Assembly (NCBI GenBank): GCA_945874455.1
Contig: CAMCHO010000028.1
Location: 1 to 34,626 of the forward strand
Direction of reading: 5' to 3'
Length of the DNA: 34,626 bases
From: Opitutus sp. GAS368
GTDB taxonomy: Bacteria > Verrucomicrobiota > Verrucomicrobiia > Opitutales > Opitutaceae
Every line of letters starts with the position of its first letter. Positions within the stretch are counted from its first letter, which is position 1. Below the pieces are notes generated by a model. That model did no database searches, was not told the origin of the DNA, and saw only the letters and a program-made list of their open reading frames with translations. Both the position numbers and the translations under genes were made by a program. Positions 24,588 through 33,620 of this stretch are shown here, piece by piece.

Positions 24588-25394
24588 TCACTTCACCCCA
24601 GGTGCCGCCGCCGGCGCCGCGGGCATCGTCGGCATCGCCGCTGCGCCCGCCTTGATCTCGAGCAACTCGACATCGAAGACCAGCGTCGACCCCGGAGGAA
24701 TCGCGCCCTTGCTGCCGTCATCGCCATAGGCGAGGTGGGGCGGCACGTAGAGCTTGATCTTACCGCCCTTGTTCACCTTTTGCAGCCCCTCGGTCCAACC
24801 GGGGATCACGCCCTCCAGCGGGAATTCCGCCGGCTCGCCGCGCTGCACCGAGCTGTCAAACACGGTGCCATCGACCAACGTGCCGGTGTAGTGCACCTTC
24901 ACCGTGTCGGCCGCCTTCGGGAAGGCTCCCTCGCCAGGCTTCACGATCTCGTAACGAAGTCCGCTGGGCAGCTCGACCACGTTTTTGTTTTCCTTGAGCT
25001 TGGCAAAATAAGCAGTCGCAGCGGCGAGACTCTTCGTCTTCGCCTTCGTAGAAAACGCGGCTTGCTTCTTCTGCATGAATTCATCCATCAGCGGCCCGAT
25101 CTTCTCGAGATCAAAGGGGGTGTCCTTACCCGCCGCCGCGATCGAAATGCCCTTCACAAACGCGGCGATCTCCGCCGGCGTGAACTCAAGCTCGGTGAGC
25201 CCGACGCGCTTGCCGACGAACCAGCCGAACTCTTCGACAATCTGGGCCTCCGTAAACGCGGGCGCGGCCGGGGCGGCGGCCGGAGCCGCAGGTGCCGGCG
25301 TGATTCCGGGAACCGTATTTTTTTTGTCTTCTGCGCGAACGGCGGTGAGGCCGAGCGCGAGCAAGGTAATCGTGGCGGTAGTTTTCAGTTTCAT
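24588..25394 (-). CDS. Secreted FKBP-type peptidyl-prolyl isomerase (Mip-like)
   Basis: A 268-residue exported folding catalyst. The signal peptide is MKLKTTATITLLALGLTAVRA, followed by a proline/alanine linker (28-47), an FKBP_N-type helical dimerisation region (48-140) and an FKBP domain (about 143-247). Active-site residues are visible: Y169 in VHYTGT, FD at 179-180, VIPGW 196-200 and Y223 in LAYGDDG, with F240. An alanine/proline tail follows. This is the architecture of periplasmic FkpA/Mip proteins. ATG 25394 is chosen for the signal peptide. Its terminator lies at 24513-24544. Confidence 0.93.
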   Translation of the reverse strand: MKLKTTATITLLALGLTAVRAEDKKNTVPGITPAPAAPAAAPAAPAFTEAQIVEEFGWFVGKRVGLTELEFTPAEIAAFVKGISIAAAGKDTPFDLEKIGPLMDEFMQKKQAAFSTKAKTKSLAAATAYFAKLKENKNVVELPSGLRYEIVKPGEGAFPKAADTVKVHYTGTLVDGTVFDSSVQRGEPAEFPLEGVIPGWTEGLQKVNKGGKIKLYVPPHLAYGDDGSKGAIPPGSTLVFDVELLEIKAGAAAMPTMPAAPAAAPGVK

Positions 25395-25543
25395 GCAATG
25401 AGTTTGGGACGGCGTAGTGTCACGGCGCAGGGTGCTTTGTGCCGTAAAAGTCGTCGGATGTGCCAGCGCACATCTCCGAAAGCAACCAATTACTCCCCGC
25501 TTGTCTCGCCGACCCGCCAGCGCCATTTATTTCCGCTCTAAAA

Positions 25544-27451
25544 ATGCATCCCGATCAATTCTGGACCAGCTTGGACGGCCAAATCCTCACCGTCAAAAAC
25601 AAGGACGAACGCTCGGTCACCCTTACGCTGGGCTTCTGGCCACGCAACCCCGCCGAATTCGAGGCCCTCCAGGCGCACGTCGCGAGCCTGCGTTTCACCG
25701 AGCGCAGCTCTCTGGCCCGCATCGGCCTCGAGATGCTCGTCACCGGCACTCCTCACGTGGCCGGCAACCGCATCGAGCTCGAAGCCGACGCCTTCATCTA
25801 CGACGACAGTTTCCCCAACGCCACCTACTGGAAAAAACTCCTCCGCGTCGGTTCCCCCGTCGGCCGCCTCTTCCACGCGCCGGCCGCAGCCAAGCTGACG
25901 AGCATGGAAATCTGGGACGCCATTAAGCACAATGATCTCAAGCTCCCCAACACGATCAGCATCGACAGCCGCGGCAGCGTGTTCCTCACGCCTCATCAGG
26001 TAAGCTACACGCTCAACCCCAAGCTCAGCCGCCTCAGCTTCGAACGGGTGGTCAGCGGCTTGGCCGGCCGCAGTTTTCTCGACAAGGTCCAGGTCCGCCA
26101 CGAAGCCTCCCCTCTTTCCATCAGCCCCCGCTCAGGCATCCTCACAAGTTGCTCCATGTATCTGAAGGAGCACTTCGTCGTCCTCAACCCCGGCCCCGGC
26201 AACTTCGGCATTCACACCAGCGCCGTCCTCCTCGATCCCATCAAGACGTTCGGCACGAATGTCATGCTCGAAATCTACAACACGGGCGACCAACCCGTCG
26301 TCAACCCCGTCGTGTCCGTGGACATCTATCGCGCCCCCGCGAGTATCGATGCTGAAATCAAGACCTTGGCGAAGAAGCGCCAACGCCTCCTCGCCACCTC
26401 CGCTAGCCTCTACCAGTGCCTCGACCACAACCCACCGCGCGATACCGGTGAGGCCAAACCCAAGACTAAGATCACCGTCCGCGGCCAAAGCGGCGCCATA
26501 GAAAACCGCTCCGTCGTCGTCCGCTCCAACGATGATCTCCGCAAATTTCTCGAGGCCGACGCTTGCCCGATCGGCAGCCGCACCCTCATTCAGGCACTCG
26601 ACGCCGCACCCGCCGATGCCGACACGCTCATCACCGACGTCTTCCCAGACCTGCTCGAACACATCGAACTCGTCACCCGCCTCGGCGACCTGAAGCTGAA
26701 GCGGATCGTCTTTCGCAAACCCTCCCGCACCCACGGCTATTTCTTTTCGAGCAACGCCCATGCGCGCCTCGATATGTTCGATCAACTCGGCCTCAAGGTC
26801 TACTGGCACGACGAGCTCAGCAAGGACCTCTACCAGCACGTCTACAAAAAAGAACACGGCTTTTTCGTCCGCGAGGAGATGGCCCGCAAATTTCAAGAGT
26901 CCACCATCCTCGCTTTTTACGGCTCCGCCCACGGTCTCGACGCCGCCGACACCGCCCGCATCTCCGCGCTGGTGGACAAACTCACGAGCTTCATCGGCTC
27001 CAACCTCGGCGTCCTCACCGGCGGCGGCGGCGGCGTCATGCGCCTCGCCACCGATCAGGCGCGTAACAACGGGGCCCTGACCGGCGCCTGCTTCCTCGAG
27101 CTCGAAGCCCAGCCCCCGGAGCTCGGTGTTGATTTCTTCAACACCTTCCAAGAGTCCTCCCGCCACTTCCGCCAAAAATGGTTCGAAGCCGCCGATTTCT
27201 GCATCTTCAACGTCGGCGGCGTCGGTACCCTCGAGGAAGTCGGCATCGAGCTCTGCAACCTGAAACTCGGCATCCGCCCGCGCGTGCCCTACGTCTTCTT
27301 CAACGCCAAATTCTGGGGCGACCTCCGCAAGCAGATCAACGAGATGATCCGCAGCAAGCGCGCCCCCGCGTGGATCGCCGATTACATCCTCTTCACCGAC
27401 GACCCCGACGAGGTCGTAGCTTTCTACCGGAAGAAACTTCAGGTACTCTAA
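25544..27451 (+). CDS. Large protein with C-terminal LOG-family domain
   Basis: A 635-residue protein. Residues 452-630 are a LOG (lysine-decarboxylase-like phosphoribohydrolase) domain: TGGGGGVMRLATDQA (492-506), RQKWFEAAD (543-551) and VGGVGTLEE (557-565). The usual P of PGGxGTxxE is replaced by V. Ordinary LOG proteins are about 180-230 residues, so the first 450 residues are an unusual extension. It is beta-rich at 1-265 (for example NPGPGNFGIHTSAVLLDP and VMLEIYNTGDQPVVNP), has a lysine/glutamine-rich hinge at 270-315, and then an alpha/beta section at 320-445. I do not recognise the extension. ATG 25544 starts the continuous domain-like sequence. The next 347 bases have no gene, so it may be monocistronic. 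Confidence 0.8.
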   Translation: MHPDQFWTSLDGQILTVKNKDERSVTLTLGFWPRNPAEFEALQAHVASLRFTERSSLARIGLEMLVTGTPHVAGNRIELEADAFIYDDSFPNATYWKKLLRVGSPVGRLFHAPAAAKLTSMEIWDAIKHNDLKLPNTISIDSRGSVFLTPHQVSYTLNPKLSRLSFERVVSGLAGRSFLDKVQVRHEASPLSISPRSGILTSCSMYLKEHFVVLNPGPGNFGIHTSAVLLDPIKTFGTNVMLEIYNTGDQPVVNPVVSVDIYRAPASIDAEIKTLAKKRQRLLATSASLYQCLDHNPPRDTGEAKPKTKITVRGQSGAIENRSVVVRSNDDLRKFLEADACPIGSRTLIQALDAAPADADTLITDVFPDLLEHIELVTRLGDLKLKRIVFRKPSRTHGYFFSSNAHARLDMFDQLGLKVYWHDELSKDLYQHVYKKEHGFFVREEMARKFQESTILAFYGSAHGLDAADTARISALVDKLTSFIGSNLGVLTGGGGGVMRLATDQARNNGALTGACFLELEAQPPELGVDFFNTFQESSRHFRQKWFEAADFCIFNVGGVGTLEEVGIELCNLKLGIRPRVPYVFFNAKFWGDLRKQINEMIRSKRAPAWIADYILFTDDPDEVVAFYRKKLQVL

Positions 27452-27798
27452 GCACTCACGGCGCGACTCCCGCCATCTTTCCTGCCGACGGGCACTGCGT
27501 TCGGGCGATGTCCCTTCCCTACGAACGTGATTTCACCGCTCGCAAAACCACCGCACCCCGCTCAAGTCCGCACCATGACTCTCCACGAACCGCCACATCG
27601 CTGCCTTCCCTCGTCTCGGTCGTCCCGGTTCGCGGGGCTCGCGGCGGGCGGTCACACCCCGGTTTCTATTTCCGGTGCATAACGAAATTACCGCGGCTCA
27701 CCTTCTTGTGCTCGCCATGTCGCATCCTTCCCGCGAACCCCGCTGCTGGCAATCGCGGCACTTTTCCTGAGCGCCACCTCCCGCCGTCTCTCTCACTC
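27452..27798. other. 347-bp gene-free region upstream of purD
   Basis: The purD reading frame is open through this stretch, but its translation lacks domain character. I see one loose inverted repeat (cgttcg 27498-27503 with cgaacg 27522-27527) and an AT-richer patch near 27665-27690 that could hold a purD promoter. No riboswitch, small ORF with a good start, or terminator was found. Confidence 0.4.
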
Positions 27799-29106
27799 AT
27801 GCCGTCCGCTTCCACCACACTTCCTCGCTCCCTCCTCCTCGTCGGCTCCGGCGGACGCGAACACGCCCTCGTCCGCGCGCTCCTCGCCTCACCCGCGCAA
27901 CCCCGCGTGCTCTGCGCACCCGGCAACGCCGGCATCGCCCTCGAAACGACCTGCGTCCCCGTCGCCGCCGATGATGTCCCCGGCCTCGTCGCCCTCGCTC
28001 AGCGCGAAAAAATCGACTTCGTCGTCGTCGGCCCCGAAGTCCCGCTCTCCCTCGGCCTCGCCGATCGCCTGCACGCAATCGGCATTCCCGTTTACGGACC
28101 CAAAGCCGACGGTGCGCGTTTGGAAGCGTCCAAAATTTTCACGAAACAGATTCTCCTCCAGCACCGCATTCCGACCGCCCCCGCCGCGTTCTTCAGCGAA
28201 GTCGCCCCCGCCCTCGCCTATCTCCGCACGCGCTCAATCCCCATCGTCATCAAAGCCGACGGTCTCGCCGCTGGTAAAGGTGTCATCGTCGCCCAATCGC
28301 TTCCCGAAGCCGAAGCTGCCGTGCGCGATATGCTCGACGGTGGTAAATTCGGCTCCGCTGGCCACCAACTCCTCATCGAGGACTGCCTCTTCGGCGAAGA
28401 AACGTCCATCCTCGTCGTCGTCTCGGGACGCGACTACGTGATCCTCCCAACCTCCCAAGACCACAAACGCGTCGGCGATGGAGACACCGGTCCCAACACC
28501 GGCGGCATGGGCACCTACTCCCCCGCCGAGGTCGTCACGCCCACCCTCCTCACCCGGATCGAAAACGAAATTGTCCGTCCTTCCGTCAACGCGATCGCCG
28601 CCGAATGTATCAGCTTTTGTGGCACGCTCTTCATCGGCATCATGCTCACGCCTGCCGGCCCGAGCGTGATCGAATACAACACCCGCTTCGGCGATCCTGA
28701 GACGCAGGTCGTCCTCCCTCGTCTCGCCACCGATCTACTCACCCTCCTCTGGGCCGCCGCCCATGGCCAGCTCGCCGCGCTCGGTCCGCTCGCCGTAAAA
28801 CCCGACTACGCCCTGTGCGTCGTCATCGCCGCCCGCGGTTATCCCGACGCGTATCCGAAAGGCGATGTCATCACGTTCCCCGCACCCGCCGCGCTCCCGC
28901 CTGCGACCACCGTCTACCACGCCGGCACCACCCAGAACTCCACGGGCCAAATCGTCACGAACGGCGGCCGCGTCCTCGGCGTCACCGCCCTCGCTCCCAC
29001 GCTCCGCGCCGCCGCCGATCGCGCCTACGCCGCCTGCGACGCGATCCAGTGCGCCTCCAAATATTTCCGCCGCGACATCGGTGCCCGTCAGCTGAACCGC
29101 CGATGA
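27799..29106 (+). CDS. purD: Phosphoribosylamine--glycine ligase
   Basis: A 435-residue ATP-grasp enzyme of de novo purine synthesis (GAR synthetase). LLLVGSGGREHAL (12-24) is the N-domain signature, KADGLAAGKGV (152-162) the ATP-binding loop, and EYNTRFGDPETQ the metal/ATP-binding segment. The C-terminal PDYALCVVIAARGYP region is typical. ATG 27799 matches the usual start, a few residues before the LLLVGSGGREHAL strand. The stop overlaps the following small gene as ATGA. No other purine gene is nearby apart from glyA, which supplies one-carbon units and glycine. Confidence 0.95.
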   Translation: MPSASTTLPRSLLLVGSGGREHALVRALLASPAQPRVLCAPGNAGIALETTCVPVAADDVPGLVALAQREKIDFVVVGPEVPLSLGLADRLHAIGIPVYGPKADGARLEASKIFTKQILLQHRIPTAPAAFFSEVAPALAYLRTRSIPIVIKADGLAAGKGVIVAQSLPEAEAAVRDMLDGGKFGSAGHQLLIEDCLFGEETSILVVVSGRDYVILPTSQDHKRVGDGDTGPNTGGMGTYSPAEVVTPTLLTRIENEIVRPSVNAIAAECISFCGTLFIGIMLTPAGPSVIEYNTRFGDPETQVVLPRLATDLLTLLWAAAHGQLAALGPLAVKPDYALCVVIAARGYPDAYPKGDVITFPAPAALPPATTVYHAGTTQNSTGQIVTNGGRVLGVTALAPTLRAAADRAYAACDAIQCASKYFRRDIGARQLNRR

Positions 29107-29834
29107 AAACACCTCCCACTCACCGCCTCAATTCTCGCCCCTGCGCCTCCGCCTCCGCCTCTTTCTCTTTCCTCTTTCTCTTAATCTTTCTCCCGGTCGC
29201 CGCCGCCGCCCCCACCGCCTCCACCCCGCCCGCTGCGCCTTTCACTCGCGACCTCGGTGAGGGCCTCGTCTATCACCGTATCACGACCCTCCCTGCCGAT
29301 CTACCCACCGCCGAAGCCGCCCGCAAACAGCCCTGCGTCCTCGATCTCCGTTTCGTCCGCGGTGACGCCGCCGCCGGCACCGCACTCGATGCGTGGCTAA
29401 AATTCCGCGCAACCTCGCGCACCCCCGTCTTGCTCCTCATTAATGCCGAAACCGCCGCGCCCGTCCTCGCTCCCCTCGCGGCGCGTCTTCCCGCGCCTGG
29501 CCTCGTCGTCATCGGAACCGCCTCACCCGGCCTCACGCCCGACCTTGCCCTCAAACTCGCTCCCGCCGAAGAGCGTCTCGCCTACGACGCACTCGCCGCC
29601 GGCGCTACCGTCGAGTCCGTACTCAACGACAGCCCGGAAAAAATCCGCGACGACGAAGCGCAGCTCGCCAAAGAACACCGCGCCCGACCCACCCCCGCTC
29701 CCCCCCTTTCCGACGACCCACCCGATGACCCTCCGTCGACTAAGCCCACCCCGCCTGTCGCGCCGCCCATCGACTCCGCCCTCCAACGCGCCGTACACCT
29801 GCACCGCGCGTTAAAAGCCCTGAAAAAGCTCTGA
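29103..29834 (+). CDS. Exported protein of unknown function, coupled to purD
   Basis: A 243-residue protein with a long N-terminal signal (basic residues, then SFLFLLIFLPVAAAA, ending near residue 36). The mature part contains a compact alpha/beta stretch, CVLDLRFVRGD followed by PVLLLINAETAAPVLAPLA and GLVVIGTASPGLTPD, which loosely recalls a tail-specific-protease (S41) core but without a recognisable catalytic serine. The C-terminus is proline/aspartate-rich (PPLSDDPPDDPPSTKPTPP) and then a short basic helix. Its ATG overlaps the purD TGA (ATGA), so it is translated with purD. I cannot assign a function; it is probably periplasmic. Confidence 0.7.
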   Translation: MKTPPTHRLNSRPCASASASFSFLFLLIFLPVAAAAPTASTPPAAPFTRDLGEGLVYHRITTLPADLPTAEAARKQPCVLDLRFVRGDAAAGTALDAWLKFRATSRTPVLLLINAETAAPVLAPLAARLPAPGLVVIGTASPGLTPDLALKLAPAEERLAYDALAAGATVESVLNDSPEKIRDDEAQLAKEHRARPTPAPPLSDDPPDDPPSTKPTPPVAPPIDSALQRAVHLHRALKALKKL

Positions 29835-29943
29835 GCCCGTCGCCTCCGCCCCGAAGCTCAGACCCGTTCGCGCGCACCGCGCCACACCCCGCACTCCGGC
29901 TTTGCTTTTCCCTAAAAACCGTGTCCTTTCGAAGTCTGTTTCC

Positions 29944-30426
29944 ATGAGCAAGCCCGGAATTATCATCGTCGTTTGCACGGCCAACATCTGCCGCAGCCCC
30001 ATGGCCGCCGCCCTCTTGCAGCACGCTCTCGCAGCCCAACCCGAGCCCCTGCGTTCGTTCAAGATCATCTCCGCGGGCGTCGCCGCCCGCGCTGGAGATC
30101 ACGTCTCCGAAAACTCCGTCATCGCCCTCAAAAAAGTCGGCCTCGATATCTCGAAACACACGAGCCGCCCGCTGACCCAAAAAATGATCGACGAGGCTTC
30201 GCTCATTTTGGGCATGACCGAATCCCACCGCGCAATGATTCAGCTCCAAGCCGAACCGCCACCGAAAAACCTCTTCCTCTTCCGCGAGTTAATGCCCCCA
30301 CGCGGAGACAAACAGATCGGCGATCCTTTCGGCGGCCCACTCAAACTCTACGAATCCACCCGCGACGAAATGGTGGAGGCCATCCCCAGCCTCGTAGAAT
30401 TCATCAAGACGCACCTCGCCAAGTAG
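29944..30426 (+). CDS. Low-molecular-weight protein phosphatase (tyrosine-type)
   Basis: A 160-residue LMW-PTP. The P-loop is VCTANICRSP: nucleophile C11, R17 and S18 in C-x5-R-S. The general acid is D127 in the late DPFGG loop. The P-loop position that is Thr in the bacterial arginine phosphatase YwlE (Thr11) is Ile15 here, the residue found in tyrosine-specific members, so phosphotyrosine is the more likely substrate. It lies between the purD unit and glyA with its own downstream terminator. Tyrosine phosphatases of this kind often pair with a tyrosine kinase of polysaccharide export, but none is in the window. Confidence 0.9.
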   Translation: MSKPGIIIVVCTANICRSPMAAALLQHALAAQPEPLRSFKIISAGVAARAGDHVSENSVIALKKVGLDISKHTSRPLTQKMIDEASLILGMTESHRAMIQLQAEPPPKNLFLFRELMPPRGDKQIGDPFGGPLKLYESTRDEMVEAIPSLVEFIKTHLAK

Positions 30427-30455
30427 CCCGCTATGGCGAAGGTTTCCCATTTGAT

Positions 30456-30494
30456 GCGGTGGACTGTTCGTGGTCCTCACCGCGTTTTTTATTT
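30456..30494 (+). terminator. Intrinsic terminator after the LMW phosphatase
   Basis: A stem of gcggtg/caccgc (six pairs), extended by gac/gtc across a two-base bulge, has an eight-base loop and is followed by gttttttattt. It lies 30 bases past the phosphatase stop. Confidence 0.8.
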
Positions 30495-30614
30495 GGGGCA
30501 CGGTGCAACGACCGCCGCCCAAAATGGCGCCGCGCTGACGCAGAAAATCTTTGCGTCCGGCCCGAGTTGTCGGCCCCTTAGCCCTTCCTTTTAACGCCAC
30601 GTTCGCCGCCTATT

Positions 30615-31880
30615 ATGCTCAACGCCACTCCGCTCCCGTCCCTCGATCCTGAGATTTTCTCGGCCATCTCCGCCGAGTTCGCCCGCCAACAGAGCCACAT
30701 CGAGCTCATCGCCTCCGAAAATTTCACCAACCCCGCCGTCATGCAGGCACAGGGCAGCGTGCTCACCAACAAATACGCCGAGGGCTACCCCGCCCGCCGT
30801 TGGTATGGCGGTTGCGAACACGTCGATAAAGTCGAGGTCATCGCCATCGAGCGCGCCAAAAAACTCTTCGGCGCCGAATACGCCAACGTCCAGCCCCACT
30901 CCGGCTCCCAAGCCAATGCCGCCGTCTACTCCGCTGTCCTCGTCCCCGGCGACAAACTCCTCGGCATGAACCTCAGCCACGGCGGTCACCTCACGCACGG
31001 CAACCCCGCGAATTTCTCCGGAAAACTATATCAATTTGTTCAATACGGCGTCCGCGAGGACAACGGCCTCATCGATTACGATGAGCTCGCCGCCGTCGCC
31101 CTGCGCGAGAAACCAAAGATGATCACAGTCGGCGCCAGTGCCTACTCCCGCATCATCGATTTTGCCCGCATGGGCGAGATCGCCCGCTCCGTCGGCGCCT
31201 ATCTCTTCGCCGACATCGCGCACATCGCCGGCCTCGTCGCTGCGGGCGTCCACCCGTCACCCGTCCCGCATGCCGACTTCGTGACGACCACCACGCACAA
31301 GACCCTCCGCGGCCCACGTGGCGGACTCATTCTCTCGAAAGCGATTCACGCCAAGGCCCTCGACTCCGCGGTTTTCCCCGGCAATCAGGGCGGACCACTC
31401 ATGCACGTCATCGCCGCGAAGGCCGTGTGTTTCGGCGAATGCCTCAAGCCCGAGTTCAAGACCTACGCCGAGCAGGTCGTGAAAAACAGCCGAGCCTTCG
31501 CCGCCGCCTTTATCTCCCGCGGCTACAAGATCGCCTCTGGCGGCACCGACAACCACCTCTTCCTCGTCGACCTGCGCACCAAGTTCCCCGAGCTCACGGC
31601 GAAAGTTGCCCAAGAGACGCTCGATCGCGCCCATATCACCTGTAATAAAAACACGGTCCCCTTCGAGACGCGTTCGCCCTTCCAAGCCTCCGGTATCCGC
31701 CTCGGCACTCCCGCGATCACCACCCGTGGGTTCGTCGAGTCTGAGATGGAAGAAATCGCCGCCTGTATCGATACCGTGCTCGCCGCCGCCGCGACTCCCG
31801 GTGAGGCCGACGCTCTCGCCGCCGTCAAACACCGCGTCGCCGCGATCACCGCGCGTCACCCGTTGCCCTACGTGCTCTGA
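30615..31880 (+). CDS. glyA: Serine hydroxymethyltransferase
   Basis: A 421-residue PLP enzyme that interconverts serine and glycine with tetrahydrofolate. [20 protein letters not shown] is the N-terminal signature, [15 protein letters not shown] the cofactor region, and [14 protein letters not shown] carries the PLP lysine K229, the same number as in the E. coli enzyme. The C-terminus ARHPLPYVL is typical. The start at 30615 is the ATG immediately before the conserved LDPEIFSAI. It has its own terminator just downstream. It may supply serine to the oxoamine synthase, but that is general metabolism. Confidence 0.97.
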   Translation: MLNATPLPSLDPEIFSAISAEFARQQSHIELIASENFTNPAVMQAQGSVLTNKYAEGYPARRWYGGCEHVDKVEVIAIERAKKLFGAEYANVQPHSGSQANAAVYSAVLVPGDKLLGMNLSHGGHLTHGNPANFSGKLYQFVQYGVREDNGLIDYDELAAVALREKPKMITVGASAYSRIIDFARMGEIARSVGAYLFADIAHIAGLVAAGVHPSPVPHADFVTTTTHKTLRGPRGGLILSKAIHAKALDSAVFPGNQGGPLMHVIAAKAVCFGECLKPEFKTYAEQVVKNSRAFAAAFISRGYKIASGGTDNHLFLVDLRTKFPELTAKVAQETLDRAHITCNKNTVPFETRSPFQASGIRLGTPAITTRGFVESEMEEIAACIDTVLAAAATPGEADALAAVKHRVAAITARHPLPYVL

Positions 31881-31901
31881 GCCACTTACCAGCGAACGTC
31901 C

Positions 31902-31935
31902 AAGCCGTGCCTCACCGCACGGCTTTTTTATTTTT
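31902..31935 (+). terminator. Intrinsic terminator of glyA
   Basis: A 9-bp stem (aagccgtgc/gcacggctt) with a six-base loop is followed by ttttatttttg. It starts 21 bases after the glyA stop. Confidence 0.92.
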
Positions 31936-32020
31936 GCTCCTGCTAACGGGCGCGTCGGCGGGTTGCGGATACAAACTATTTTCTCCGGATTTCCGGCGGC
32001 GTTCAGAATACCCCTCGTAA
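31907..32020 (+). CDS. Possible 37-residue lipoprotein overlapping the glyA terminator
   Basis: A GTG-started frame in the glyA terminator reads MPHRTAFLFLLLLTGASAGC and continues GYKLFSPDFRRRSEYPS before TAA. It has a basic start, a hydrophobic core supplied by the T-tract, and an SAGC lipobox-like site. The serine at -3 is unusual and no ribosome-binding site is visible, so it may be accidental. If real it would be a tiny outer-membrane lipoprotein of the LptM/entericidin size class. Confidence 0.25.
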   Translation: MPHRTAFLFLLLLTGASAGCGYKLFSPDFRRRSEYPS

Positions 32021-32271
32021 ATCTCGGCCGTGGTTATCGCCTGCGCGACACCGCACCCGGCTCCTCGAAGGCAAGCTAATCGGCAACGGTCTTCGCGAGA
32101 ACACAGGCAGCTTCCTGCCTGCGCACCATCGGAGCGCACCGCATCAGCTCGATCGCGCGTTTCTCTCTTTCCTCAGCGTCTCCTCACGAACTTCCAATTG
32201 CGCCTTGGCGTCGCGTTGCCCACCGTCTTTGTTTCTCCGCCTCACTCCGTTTCGCCGCCTCCCGCTCCCCT
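32021..32271. other. Gene-free region before the MFS gene
   Basis: No gene is supported here. A small perfect hairpin (caggcag/ctgcctg, loop cttc) lies at 32104-32121 and resembles a dispersed repeat rather than a terminator, having no T-tract. The stretch from 32170 on is pyrimidine-rich, as is common just before starts in this sequence. Confidence 0.4.
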
Positions 32272-33618
32272 GTGTCCACCACCATCGCCGCACCCTCCGC
32301 TTCGCCCGCACCGGCTCCTGCACGCAAGCTCTCCCTCGGCGTCATCTTTCTCACGCTCTACATCGATCTGATCGGCTTCTCCATCATCTTCCCGCTCGGG
32401 CCTGAACTCCTCACCCACTACCTCGGCCTCGAGGGTCATAGCGGCGTCCTCGGCTGGCTCCTGTCCCAACTCGACGCCATCGCCCGTGCACTGGGCAAAG
32501 ACAGTAATTTCGCCGCCGTCCTGTTCGGTGGCGTCATCAGCTCTGTTTTTTCCATCCTCCAATTCATCTTCGCACCGTTTTGGGGCGGGCTCAGTGACCG
32601 CCTCGGCCGCCGCGGTGTACTCCGCTGGACCGTCGCCGGCACCGCCCTCGGCTATCTCGTGTGGATGCTCAGCGGCTCGTTCTGGATGTTTCTCCTCTCG
32701 CGGCTCGTGAGCGGGGCGTTTAGCGGCAACCTCTCCGTCGCCACCGCAGCGGTCGCCGACGTCACCTCGCGCACCGAGCGCTCCAAAGCCATGGGCCTCG
32801 TCGGCGCCGCCTTCGGCCTCGGCCTCGTCACCGGTCCGACGATCGGCGCCTTCACCGCCCACATCAATCTCCTCCACGATTACCCGCACCTCGCCCGCTT
32901 CGGAGTGAACCCTTTCACCGTTCCAGCGCTCATCGCCTTCGGGCTGTGTCTCGTGAACTTGATTTGGATTTCCCTGCGCTTCACCGAGACCCTCACCGCG
33001 ACCACCCGCGCCGAGGCCCATGAGCCGCGGACAAAAAATCCACTCCGCGCCATTCTCCTGCTCGACGATCCCGCGATGCGTCGCGCCAACGCCGTCGCGT
33101 TTATCTTCTCCCTCGCCTTCGTCACCATGGAGACGTCACTCACCTTTCTCGCCGCTGAACGCTTCGGCTATACCGCGCGTCAAAACGGCTACCTCCTCGG
33201 TTTTCTCGGCCTCTGCGCCATCGTCACCCAGGGCTGGCTCGTGCGAAAACTTCTCAAGACGCAGCCCGAAACCAAGGTCCTCTCGACCGGTCTGCTCGCA
33301 TCCGCCCTCGGTCTCGTGGTCATCGGCTTCGCGCTGCAACCCTGGTTGCTCTACGTCGGTCTCGCGCTGCTCGCGCTCGGTTCCGGCCTCGTAAATCCCG
33401 CCAGCACCGGCCTCATTTCCCTGTATGCCTCCGCCGCCGAACAGGGGCGCATCCTCGGGATCTTCCGCTCCCTCGGTTCGCTCTCGCGGGCCATCACTCC
33501 GATTCTGGCCGGCACGGCATTTTGGATGTTCGGCTCCCGCGCACTCTTCGTCTCGGCCGCCATCTTGTCCGCCGTCGCCTGGGCCCTCAGCAAGCGTCTC
33601 CCCCAACCAGTGAAGTAA
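32272..33618 (+). CDS. MFS transporter (TetA-like)
   Basis: A 448-residue 12-helix major-facilitator protein. After a proline/alanine-rich leader the first helix is SLGVIFLTLYIDLIGFSIIFPLGP. The loop 2-3 motif A is GGLSDRLGRR, and the loop after helix 5 has GAAFGLGLVTGPTIGA, the motif C region of drug/proton antiporters. The second half repeats the six-helix pattern. The start is GTG 32272; no in-frame ATG precedes the first helix. It is followed after two bases by a lipoprotein gene, so they are likely one operon. TetA-like sequence suggests export of a small molecule, but a specific drug cannot be inferred. Confidence 0.88.
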   Translation: MSTTIAAPSASPAPAPARKLSLGVIFLTLYIDLIGFSIIFPLGPELLTHYLGLEGHSGVLGWLLSQLDAIARALGKDSNFAAVLFGGVISSVFSILQFIFAPFWGGLSDRLGRRGVLRWTVAGTALGYLVWMLSGSFWMFLLSRLVSGAFSGNLSVATAAVADVTSRTERSKAMGLVGAAFGLGLVTGPTIGAFTAHINLLHDYPHLARFGVNPFTVPALIAFGLCLVNLIWISLRFTETLTATTRAEAHEPRTKNPLRAILLLDDPAMRRANAVAFIFSLAFVTMETSLTFLAAERFGYTARQNGYLLGFLGLCAIVTQGWLVRKLLKTQPETKVLSTGLLASALGLVVIGFALQPWLLYVGLALLALGSGLVNPASTGLISLYASAAEQGRILGIFRSLGSLSRAITPILAGTAFWMFGSRALFVSAAILSAVAWALSKRLPQPVK

Positions 33619-33620
33619 TC

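Noticed and set aside
26132-27175. A 347-codon minus-strand frame opposite the LOG-domain gene
   Set aside because: It has valine/glycine/glutamate-rich shadow composition, while the plus strand encodes clear LOG motifs.
27178-27798. Upstream extension of the purD frame
   Set aside because: It overlaps the end of the LOG-domain gene and lacks any domain; family length and motifs fit the ATG at 27799.
30427-30614. Riboswitch upstream of glyA
   Set aside because: Only an intrinsic terminator for the preceding gene was found; no conserved glycine, THF or SAM riboswitch core was recognisable.
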